The notes beneath the pieces are model-generated. The model was not told where the DNA came from. It saw only the letters and a list, made by a program, of their open reading frames with translations, and did no database searches. Below, one piece after another: positions 34,867 to 43,784 of a stretch of 64,000 nucleotides of DNA. Position 1 is the first letter of the stretch, and the number at the start of each line of letters is the position of its first letter. The stretch is from Chlorops oryzae. Lineage: Eukaryota > Arthropoda > Insecta > Diptera > Chloropidae. The stretch is from assembly GCA_020466095.1 (NCBI GenBank), contig CM035806.1, positions 17,532,224-17,596,223 of the forward strand, in the 5' to 3' direction. Made by a program: the position numbers and the translations under genes.

Positions 34867-36153
34867 TTAGGTGTAGTAAAAAGAAATCCATTATTTTTGC
34901 ATTAAATTGAGGGCTTTATTTAAGATAGTTAGAATGACCCGATTTAGGTCAAATAGGCGCCGTTTTGTTTGATAACTTGTTGCCATTTTAAAGGTAATTT
35001 CATTATGCCTCTCTCATAGAAGCCCTCGTTCCTATTAGCAAAAAATTGAGACAGTCGAATTTCAGAAGCCTCTCTTGAAGCGAATGTTTCACCAGCAAAA
35101 TTGTTCGCCATGGACAGGAACAGATGGTAATCACTTGGTGCCAGGTCCGGACTATAAGGTGGATGCAGAAGAACCTCCCAACCGAACTCCCGGAGCTTCT
35201 GGCGAGTCACTATCGATGTGTGTGGCCTGGCGTTGTCCTGATGGAACACAATTCCTCTCCTATTGGCCAAAGCTGGCCGCTTATGGGCGATTGCTTCCTT
35301 CAGACGGTCCAATTGTTGACAGTAGAGTTCCGAGTTAAGAGTTTTGCCGTATGGGAGCAGCTCATAGTAGATAATTCCCTGCCAATCCCACCAAACACAC
35401 AGCAAAACCTTCCTGGCCGTCAATCCTGGCTTGACCACCGTTTCCGCCGGTTCACCGTGTTTCGACCACGACCGTTTTCGCTTGACGTTGTCGTAAGTGA
35501 CCCACTTTTCATCACCAGTCACCAACCGCTTCAGAAATGGGTCGATTTTGTTGCGGTTCAGCAGCGATTCGCAGATGGAAATTCGGTCTATGAGGTTTTT
35601 TTTGCGTTAACTCGTGTGGCACCCATACATCGAGCTTCTTTGTGTCCAGCCTTATTCAAATGGTTCCAAACGGGTTTTTGTGCAATTTTTAGCTCTTTTG
35701 CAATCGAAACAGTGCTAACATGACGGTCGGACTCGATAATTTCCATGATTTTATCGACATTTTCGACAATTGGCCTTCCAGTGCGTGGTGCATCCTTGAC
35801 ATCGAAGTTACCGGAATGGAATCGACGAAACCAAAATTGCGGATGATTGGCTGTTACAGTATCAGGTCCATAAACGCTATTCACATTTTCAGCCGCCTCG
35901 CTTGCGTTTTCTCCCTTATCGAAGAAAAACTGTAAAATGTAGCGAATTTTCTCTTTGCTGATGTCCATCTTTGACAAGCTCTCAAACAAAACTGAATCAA
36001 TCAATCAAAAAAGTGTCAAAAAAGCTTTTTTAGTAGGAACTGTCATCTTTCTAATGCCCCCTAGCGGAACACGATCGGACTTATACAACGCGAGATGCAG
36101 ATAAATAACGCCATCTATTGGAAAAATAATGGATTTCTTTTTACTACACCTAA
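34867..36153 (-). mobile_element. mariner element, near full length (mellifera-like)
   Basis: 1287 bp between terminal inverted repeats that match over about 32 bases (TTAGGTGTAGTAAAAAGAAA at the left, its inverse at the right) and a TA duplication (34865-34866 and 36154-36155). This is the usual length and layout of an autonomous mariner. The single transposase gene is on the reverse strand but frame-broken (next entry). The subfamily call rests on remembered similarity of the frames to mellifera-type mariners. Confidence 0.95.
34944..36004 (-). pseudogene. mariner transposase, frameshifted
   Basis: The N-terminal part (36004-35588) carries the HTH DNA-binding region (KEKIRYILQFFFDKG, FWFRRFHSG, GRPIVENVD). 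The C-terminal part (35525-34944) carries the catalytic DD34D region: TGDEKW, HQDNARPH and PYSPDLAPSDYHLF, and ends YERGIMKLPLKWQQ. All three catalytic aspartates are present. Between the parts, the linker with the WVPHEL motif is in a second frame and the stretch before the first catalytic Asp in the original frame: a one-base loss near 35628 and a gain in the A8 run near 35600. The two indels make the copy non-functional unless they are sequence errors. Confidence 0.93.
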
Positions 36154-36502
36154 TATGTATGTATTATCGTCCCAGAGGAATTTTTTTTAGTCACTGTATT
36201 TTCTTGCTTCCGTATTGATTTCGATGTGTAAAGAAAGAAGATATTTTCGCGTATTCCATTGGCAGGTTCGATTGATTCGTTTGTTAGATTTTATTTTGTT
36301 TTTCTCTGTTTTGCTTGTTTATTCCTGTGAATATGTCCATATGTGTATGACAGCAATGATGTTTCGTGTTCATTAAGAAACTTGGCAGGTCAATTAGAAA
36401 TTGAATATAATTTGATATGATTTGATTTGATTAAAAGTTTTATGCTCTTTTTCTGGTCGTATTGAATATGTTTCATTTCGTTTCATTTGATTCGTCTACA
36501 GG
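36154..36502. other. Anonymous AT-rich sequence
   Basis: TTTGATTTGATT and TTTCATTTCGTTTCATTT short repeats (36400-36490). No gene. Confidence 0.4.
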
Positions 36503-36645
36503 GAGTTAAGCCTGAATTCCAATAGCGCGTGAGCTGCGGGAAAATCGTGCGTGTGCTTGCGTCTGCTATTTCGAATGTATGGAGACGTGCGTGCGTCGCA
36601 CGATTTTCCCGCAGCTCACGCGCTATTGGAATTCAGGCTTAACTC
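36503..36645. repeat. Perfect 49-bp foldback
   Basis: Arms 36503-36551 and 36597-36645 are exact reverse complements (start GAGTTAAGCCTGAATTCC) around a 45-base GC-rich spacer. A perfect match over 49 bases means a very recent insertion or active correction. No coding sense. Confidence 0.95.
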
Positions 36646-36889
36646 AATAGACTATCAGGCATGTGATTGTTTTACCAGGGAAATCAATTCTTTCTGGTTT
36701 TTTAATTCCCAGAAAATTGACCTGGATGTTATTCAATTCCCGGTAAATACAATTTGAGAGCAAAAACAAAAATGATGGCAGCATCATTTTCAGAAATTTT
36801 CAAACATTTTCGAACGTGAAACGCCAAAATTATTTACATATCAAGAATTGAAAAGATTTTTGGAAAATGAACAAAATATTCCGGCGGCC

Positions 36890-37023
36890 GGATATAGATG
36901 GTATCCGACCTATTCGGCCTTAAAGTTAGCATCCGGTGGTATCCAGCCGGATACCACCGGATGCTAACTTTAAGGCCGGACAGGCCAGAAACCGGATAGT
37001 GGCCGGGTATCCGTTGCAGCTCC
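36890..37023. mobile_element. CCGGATA-word element (short copy)
   Basis: CCGGCGGCCGGATATAGATG to GCCGGGTATCCGTTGCAG is built of GGATACC/CCGGAT words like the larger element at 49784-50262 and ends in the same ATCCGTTGCA word. It encloses a perfect hairpin: arms 36916-36944 and 36949-36977, loop AGCC. Confidence 0.6.
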
Positions 37024-38662
37024 AGTAATTTCATTCAGAAAATTCATTTCCCAAGTGGAATCTCGAGGTAATTCAAATTCCCCCTTAATCTTGGCAAAGG
37101 GAAATTTATCACATCAATTTAGGAATTGAATCACCTTTCATGGGGAAATGGCTAATATATACGTGTATAATACGTGTATAATACCTGTATAATACCTGTA
37201 TAAACTACCCTATATAAACTACCCAGAATATATGTAATATATGTATATAAAAGAACTTAAATAATCTAATTGCGAGGCAATTAGGCAATTGTTCGAAATT
37301 TTGACATGAAGCCATTAAAGAAATATTTGTTTTTAAATCTTCAGCCTGTCATAATCCAAGAGTGTATTTAAGTTTCATTTTGTTCTCAGCCTCCATTGTC
37401 TATCCATTTTCGAAAGACGTCAATCTCTATGTCGATATTGAGAAAAACAAAACAAAAAAAAAGTTATGATTTGAAAAGAGCACTTGACAGGCCGGCGGCC
37501 CGGCGACTGTATTGTATGCACGCGTATCTCGTCCATCTCTTAAACGTGTTTCCTACAACGATGGGCAGTCGCTGTTTTGTTTCGGTTATTTATATCTCTT
37601 TTGCTTTATTATTCTTAATTTTTCTTTGTAAATGATATCCGCATATTAAGACCATCGTGAATAGCACAGCGGGTTCCACAGAGCGGTATCGAATCGAGTG
37701 GAATGGATGGAATCCAATGCCATCACATTGAATATGATTTTCCATGCGTATCTCAGTTTTTTGGTCGATTTTTGATAAAAGGGTTTTTCAATGACTATCC
37801 TACACCCCATACCCTACACCCTACACCCTACACCTGCAAGGCCGTGATGCAGGCTCTGTTGAAGAGGGTGCTAATTTGTTTTCTTAGTTAAAAATTAAAA
37901 TAGATTTAAAAGTACTTATGGCTCAGTTTTCAAGTTAATTCCGTCTTAAAGGGAGAGAGAGAGAGCATGGCCGCGGTATAATAAAAAGATTATTAAAGAT
38001 TGAGAAAATTTCTCTTCAAACAGCACAAGATTTTCTTGTCTGACAATAGAAAGTCGGAAGCGTTCGTTATCGCTTTGGCTATGAAGAAGGCCGAATATAG
38101 AATTTATAGCTTAAAATTTGAAAATCTTAATTTTGAATAGGTATTTAATTTTCGTCGTAAATAAATTAGATCGTCTCGATTGTTTCTTCCTACATATTTT
38201 ATTTCTTGAATTACATACATACTATATGTATATGCGCATGTGAGTCCTCGCACTTCATTTTCGAATTCCGAGTTTTGTTGTCGATATGTACATAAGTATT
38301 TCTTTACTCGAGGTGCGCGCGCGCGCGCGCACGTCTGGCACACGTCCTTCGACAGATGATAAGTGAGAATTGTTTCGTAAACTAATTTGGCATCTGTTTT
38401 TCATCTCTTTGTTGAATTTCCTTTCGTCACGATTGCCTTGTGTTTGGTAATTCGCAACCGGAACTGACTCATCAGGGAAGGTGATTATCGATTTGGTTTC
38501 GATTCGGCTCGATTTGGTTCGACTAATGAAAAAGTAAAAAGGAAATAAGAAACGAAAAGATGCTTTTCATTGATTGCATACACTGTGAACATTCGAAAAC
38601 GTGAACTTGATTTTTTTTTAAATATTTTTTTTCTCTTTCCAAATTGACCGATTTAAGACATG
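37024..38662. other. Anonymous sequence
   Basis: TATAC-rich direct repeats (ACGTGTATAAT, 37155-37200), (CCCTACA)n at 37803-37835, (GC)n at 38312-38330. No exon supported. Confidence 0.4.
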
Positions 38663-38775
38663 TAGGCAATTCACAACGTCTTCTAAAAACCCTTTTAAAA
38701 TTTTAGCTCTAAAAATGCTCATTTTTGCTGAGGATAAATTTTAAAGGATTTTTAGAAGACGATGTGAATTGCCTA
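38663..38775. repeat. 113-bp foldback
   Basis: TAGGCAATTCACAACGTCTT (left) pairs with AGACGATGTGAATTGCCTA (right); the arms are about 42 bases with a few mismatches and a loop of about 29. ATG flanks both sides and may be a short target duplication. Small MITE or hairpin RNA. Confidence 0.7.
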
Positions 38776-38869
38776 ATGAACAACAAAGTTAATAAAGTAC
38801 TGACTCTCATCGTAGGTTTTGCTATCGTCTGTCATTCAGCTGATATTTTTATACCCTAAAAACTCTGTA

Positions 38870-39390
38870 TCGCTGACCTGCAGTAAATGGGAGCGGTCCT
38901 AAATCGATCGCTGGTCGGTCTTAAAGATGCCAGGACCGGTCGCTTTTCCATACATTGAAGTCAACTCTCTGTCATTGAAAAAATAACCGGTCGCTTTTCA
39001 AAGCATGTGGGGGGTTGGTTCCTGGTGAATCCCTTTGTCTGAACTCACCCAACAGCGCTCATTTTGGGACTAGACGAGGATGAATCCGATAGAGGTCGAC
39101 CGTAGACAGGTCGCGTTTCGTATAAATTTCATTTAAATCTCGGGTCGGTCCTAAATGTGTTGACCTCGGTCCGGTTGTTATAGACAATAAAAAATGTGTA
39201 ATGACAAGATTCATCAGGAGATTCGACTTAGCCATATCCGTCTGTCTGTGTAAAGCTTCCTTATCGATGGAGTTGAACTTTATTGATAAAACTCGCGTAT
39301 TTGCGGAGATATGATTACGAGCATGATCGAGAACAGACCAGATAGGGTCATTTTCAAGGGCTGTTTTGAAACTCAAAAAAACAAAAAAAA
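38870..39390 (+). repeat. Diverged A-family repeat, copy A4
   Basis: Words of the family appear in order: AAAACTCTGTATCG, CAGGAGATTCGACTTAGCC, GTCCGTCTGTCTGTG, CTTATCGATGGAGTTGAACT and a GGTCATTTT close, with unrelated GGTCGGTCCTAAA repeats between. Borders approximate. Confidence 0.5.
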
Positions 39391-40163
39391 ACAATTCGCT
39401 CTTGACAAATATATTCTTATCATAGTCCGACCGAGGGTGACATTTTTGGCCAAAACCGATGCCAAATTTCGGGACACTGGCTTAAGCTTCCGGCGAAGAC
39501 CGAAGTCTAAGATCATTTTTATTAAGCCGTTTATTTGGCAAACCGAAGCCTAATTCATAGCCAATTTATATTAGCTAGCATTCCGAGATTTTTTTCTGCT
39601 ACATGACGTTTTTTGAGTGAGAAAGTGAAGACATGAAATTAAAGTATTTTCTACAGATTCTTACAATAAAACGAGATATTTTATGTCTTGACGGGAAATG
39701 CGGTCCGCCAGGAAAACTGGTATATATATGTACAGTACACACATATCGTCGTTCCGGAGCTAACTTCCCGTATATGATAATCTATCGATCTGTGCAATCC
39801 CCAAATTCCTGATACTTTTGCATAGTTTCATAGATAACAAATTTTGTATCGAAATCGGACATCATATATTTTATAGAATCTTTTGATTTTCGATCAAAGC
39901 TTTCAGTTCCCCACCTCAATTATTACTCACTAAATAGACTTAGCTAGGAAATATTTCCCAAAAGTGGCGTAAACAACAAAATGTGGAAAATTTTTTTCAA
40001 GCTTCAATTTGGAGCTATAAATAGAAGAATTTCCTTCGTGGCTTCGAATTTTTTTTTTATACTAATTGATTTAGAATTTTAAGCGTTAAGTCTGATAAAA
40101 ACGGGACGGGACGGGACGGGTATGAGCGGAGCGTAATGAAGAGGTCAATTTACCCAAAAAAAA
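39391..40163. other. Anonymous sequence
   Basis: GGGACGGGACGGGACGGG short tandem at 40103-40120. Nothing else recognised. Confidence 0.4.
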
Positions 40164-40771
40164 ACAAGTAAGAAAGCTTAAGTCGGTCAAGCCCGACTTT
40201 GAAATACCCAGCGTCCCGACATTATGAGTGCACTATGTTTTTCTTCTCTATTTGTGGGCGTGGCAGTGGGAGGGCCACATAATTTATTTCCCTACACCCT
40301 TCATTCGCCTTGGTGAACCTATGTTGCGAATTTGAAGCTGCTACGCCTTTTACTTCACAAGTTACGATAAGCCCTTATTTGTGGGCTTATTTGTGGGCGT
40401 GGCTCACGGAGGGCGGCGTCCATTTTTTGCCAGGATATGTCCCTTTTCGTAGTTTACCAGCGCACCAAATTCATTTGTGGGCGTGGCAGTGGGCGGATTT
40501 CTCCCATTTTTACTTAAGATCATACTCGGACCCCGATATACCTGTGTGCCAAATTTCGACTTGCTTGGTCCAGCCGTTTCGGAGGAGATCCGACCACGGA
40601 CGGACGGACAGACGGACGGACGGACGGACGGACAGACGGACATGTCTAAATCGATTCAGTTTTTGATCCTGATCATTTCTATATATATTTTTCTATATCT
40701 CCGGAGCTTAGTTCTCCCTGTTACAAGATTCGCACAAAACTAATATACCCTGCTTACGCTGGGTATAAAAA
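40164..40771 (+). repeat. B-family interspersed repeat, copy B2
   Basis: It runs from ACAAGTAAGAAAGCTTAAGT and GTCGGTCAAGCCCGAC through ATACCCAGCG, repeated GTGGGCGTGGCAGTGGG words and a (GACG)n tract (40596-40640) to ATATACCCTGCTTACGCTGG then GTATAAAAAG. The last 180 bases share word order with reversed A-family copies (GACGGACATGTCTAAATCGA, TGATCATTTCTATATATAT), so A and B are related. No coding frame. Confidence 0.7.
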
Positions 40772-40799
40772 GTAATCTGAACTTGCTAGAAATATGACC

Positions 40800-41107
40800 A
40801 GTCAACATGTGGAGTATTTTATGTATGAGAATTGACTAGACCTTCAGTAGGAACAAGTGGTCTAGAAGAAGTGTACCTAGTTAAAAAATTACACCAACTG
40901 GTACATATGGAAAAATTAAACTCTAAATGATCACAGTAGGTCCACTCATGGAGTAGTTAAATGTGGAGTGGTTATTTTTCAATGAAAGCTCAATGCAACC
41001 AAAAAAAAAAAAAAAGACAGCTCAAAGAATTGGTTGAAAAATGGAAAGGGAGTAGGCCTTGTCGGGGAATAGTTGGAGAGTAGCTCGAATTACTGCAGCG
41101 TACCTAT
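40800..41107 (+). repeat. G-family repeat, copy G2
   Basis: Counterpart of 14310-14545 in opposite orientation (AACAAGTGGTCTAGAAG, AACTGGTACATATGG, GGAGTGGTTATTTTTCAATG). It ends with AATTACTGCAGCGTACC. It lies 170 bases upstream of the GGT-like start codon, so it may overlap that gene's promoter. Confidence 0.5.
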
Positions 41108-41272
41108 TTAAAATTTCATCACTTTATCATAGCTAATTTAATAAAATATTAATTTAAAACACACACACAAGAAAACGTATTAGAAATAAATAATTCATTT
41201 GGCACTAATAGTTGAAAGAAATAATAAAGAAAAAAAAAAAGCCGGAGGAGGAGGAGTAGGACTAGAAGTAAA

Positions 41273-43114
41273 ATGTTTCAACTTTTTATCGCGTTCAAAT
41301 TGATAAAAGAACTTCATTGGAACAAGGCATCGCTCATGCTATGCGCCATACCGTTTCTATTATTGTGCGTTGTAACGTTGCTCCTGAAGGCAATATTTAC
41401 ACGTCAAAATGGTTATGTGGTCGCGAATGCTCGGGCCTGTGCCGAGATCGGTGAGAAAATATTACTTCAGCATGGTTCCGTTGTCGATACAGCGATCGCA
41501 ATAATGGTCTGCGAAGGTGTCATCCTACCGAATCGGGCCGGCATCGGCGGTGGCTTTACATCGCTAATGTATATTAAGAGTAACATTGATTCGCTAATAG
41601 CAACGCCGACGGTCCCAGAAAGATTTCCAACCGGATATTTAAACGAAAATCAATTCAATGGTAACGATGCATTGGTTACTGGTGTGCCCGGCGAGCTGCG
41701 TGGCTATTGGAGTTTACATCAAAAATATGGTCTACTACCGTGGCGGAGTCTTTTCGAGCCGACAATACAACTCTGCGAGAACGGCATGACCGAAGATGAA
41801 TGGAGGAATCAGGATCTGCAACGTTCCGTCAACACGATCAGTTCGATATCGATGCGAAAAATGTACGATACATTCAAAACGCAATCGGAGAATGATGGCA
41901 TTTTCAAATTTACGAATCTAGCGAACACGTTGCGAATGATCGCACATCATGGCATCGGTGTCTTTTATAACGGGACGATCGGTGACGATCTAATTTCCGA
42001 TGTACGCGATGCCGGTGGAATTTTAACAAAGGACGATTTATTGAATTACCGGAGTGCATGGAAAAGTGATGTCACCATGCTGAGATTACCAAAAGCGCGG
42101 CAAGCTTTCACAACGACATTGCCAACGAAGGCAGCAACAGTGGCATTCGTACTGAATGTGGTTAAGTTTGTCGAAAAAAAAAAATCCCACTTATTTTGGC
42201 ATTATGTTATCGAGGCAATGAAACACGCTGCCGGCTTGAGTTTCTCATTTTCCGATATACAAAATGAGCCCAGCGATTATATTCGACAAGAAGTGAGTGC
42301 GGCCTATAACAAAATGGTTGATCCGTTTTATGCCAGAATGGTCTACCGCAGCATAAGAGAGGGTAAAACATTTCAAAATATCAGCGAGTATGGTGCAAAA
42401 TTTTATCCGACACGAGCATCAGGATCAACGAACATCTGCATAATATCGAATAGCGGCGACGCCATAGTTATGACCTCAAGTTTAATGTGGGACCCGCAGA
42501 CGTTCTTCTATTCGAAAAAGACTGGTATTATTTTAAATAATTTAATGCGTTCGTTTCTACCGCAGGTTATTAAGAACCTTAAGGCGCCATTAAGCTCGTT
42601 TGTACGACCCGGAAAGCGGACATTGGTGGCACATTCGCCGGTCATTATATTGAATAAGCATCGTGCGAAAGTTGATTTCATTGTCGGAGCATCGGGCAGC
42701 GATATGATACCGAATCAAGTTATAACCGCTATCATTGATTATTGCTTTTTGAACAAAAATGCCCTGCACGCTGCCAATAGTGGATTCTTTTATCCTGATC
42801 TTGTAACGAATTCGATTCGTGTCATGGATCCCGTTATCAAGGAGGCTAGCTTCGATCCCGGTCTATTGAATTATCTTAACAAATCTGGACATAAATTGGA
42901 AAAAGTTGATATTAATAATTATTATCCTATTCGAACGTGCATTGGAAATTCACGTATTACACCGGATATGGATTATACTTATCGAGAAAAGGGTGGGCTC
43001 GCGGTCGCGCGCGTTACCAACGATAGGAATAGTTTCATTACGTTCCTGGTCATTGTGTTTCTAATCGGCCTTACGGGAATTCTTTCATATGAAGTATTTA
43101 AATATGGACATTGA
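41273..43114 (+). CDS. Gamma-glutamyltransferase-like membrane protein, probable pseudo-enzyme
   Basis: An intact 613-codon frame, intronless, start context AGTAAAATG. Residues 19-39 are a hydrophobic signal-anchor, as in type II GGTs. Family landmarks follow: ACAEIGEKIL (55-64), AGIGGGF (89-95), VPGELRGYW (138-146), LFEPTIQLCENG (160-171), DAGGILTKDDL (246-256), GIILNN (418-423) and RPGKR (445-449). The length suits one GGT precursor (large plus small subunit). The nucleophile Thr that GGTs use for self-cleavage and catalysis is replaced by Ser385 in GSTNIC by motif spacing. The Arg that grips the substrate carboxylate is Thr111. The Glu and Asp of NNEMDDF are absent in NNLMRSF (422-428). 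The SerSer pair is Val452-Ala453, and the second oxyanion Gly is Ser476. A second hydrophobic segment (588-608) near the C-terminus is unusual. GGTs split glutathione outside the cell; this protein more likely binds than cleaves. The open frame argues it is still selected. Confidence 0.93.
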   Translation: MFQLFIAFKLIKELHWNKASLMLCAIPFLLLCVVTLLLKAIFTRQNGYVVANARACAEIGEKILLQHGSVVDTAIAIMVCEGVILPNRAGIGGGFTSLMYIKSNIDSLIATPTVPERFPTGYLNENQFNGNDALVTGVPGELRGYWSLHQKYGLLPWRSLFEPTIQLCENGMTEDEWRNQDLQRSVNTISSISMRKMYDTFKTQSENDGIFKFTNLANTLRMIAHHGIGVFYNGTIGDDLISDVRDAGGILTKDDLLNYRSAWKSDVTMLRLPKARQAFTTTLPTKAATVAFVLNVVKFVEKKKSHLFWHYVIEAMKHAAGLSFSFSDIQNEPSDYIRQEVSAAYNKMVDPFYARMVYRSIREGKTFQNISEYGAKFYPTRASGSTNICIISNSGDAIVMTSSLMWDPQTFFYSKKTGIILNNLMRSFLPQVIKNLKAPLSSFVRPGKRTLVAHSPVIILNKHRAKVDFIVGASGSDMIPNQVITAIIDYCFLNKNALHAANSGFFYPDLVTNSIRVMDPVIKEASFDPGLLNYLNKSGHKLEKVDINNYYPIRTCIGNSRITPDMDYTYREKGGLAVARVTNDRNSFITFLVIVFLIGLTGILSYEVFKYGH

Positions 43115-43301
43115 GAAGTTAATTTATTTTGAAAGACTTTTTGCTTTTTGAGTGAAATTCCATTCGAACCACGCCTACGCCCCCGCCCTCGCTTGTCATC
43201 GCTTCTTCAATCGAATTAAGTGGGCCTGAGCAGCAATGAATTCAATTTTCTGTTATGAAATTAATTCACGTTTTTAATTCAACTGTGTTTGTGATTGTCT
43301 C

Positions 43302-43345
43302 AATAAATAAAATACCTTGACATAAAGATAATTATTTTCAATAAA
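43302..43345 (+). promoter_or_regulatory. Poly(A) signals of the GGT-like gene
   Basis: AATAAA at 43302-43307 and again at 43340-43345, about 190-230 bases after the TGA at 43112, in a T/A-rich setting. They suggest a short 3' UTR. Confidence 0.65.
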
Positions 43346-43444
43346 ATTCTCAACCGCTTTATGTACATACATACATATGTATATCTCCCATAGTCAACCG
43401 CAACGTAAAGAAAGCGACGATGCTTCCACCGGCACGGGCAAGTA

Positions 43445-43776
43445 TGGATAGGCGATATTGGCAGAAGTATCGACTTCAATAATATCGACTGAATACATCA
43501 CCGATATTTATGGCAAAAACATATCGATTAAACGATATATCGTTATATTTTCTCACTACTTTTGTTGAACGAAATACAGTTTTTGAACTTGAAAAAGCGT
43601 CTCTTTTCCCTAAACCACACTGGTGGTAATCCAAAAACATCGTTCTTCAATATTAAATTTTATTGATCGATTACAGATATGTACTTATATCGAAATAAGA
43701 AATATCACCCATTACTTTCGTATCGATGTCTGTTATCATTATTTCTAAGTATCGATATTTTCAGCCCATCCCTGCT
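43445..43776. mobile_element. hAT-like element with TATCGAT words
   Basis: Exact 8-bp flanking duplication GGCAAGTA (43437-43444 and 43777-43784). Termini TGGATAGGCGATATTGGC and, inverted, AGCAGGGATGGGCTGAAA are loosely alike. 332 bp, interior rich in ATATCGAT words, no transposase. It inserted about 100 bases beyond the GGT-like gene's last poly(A) signal. Confidence 0.7.
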
Positions 43777-43784
43777 GGCAAGTA

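Noticed and set aside
35075..35723. Forward frames of 87 and 199 codons over the mariner
   Set aside because: Shadows of the reverse-strand transposase.
37803..37835. CCCTACACCCTACACC resembling a telomere repeat
   Set aside because: Only about four imperfect units, interior, and higher flies do not use such telomeres.
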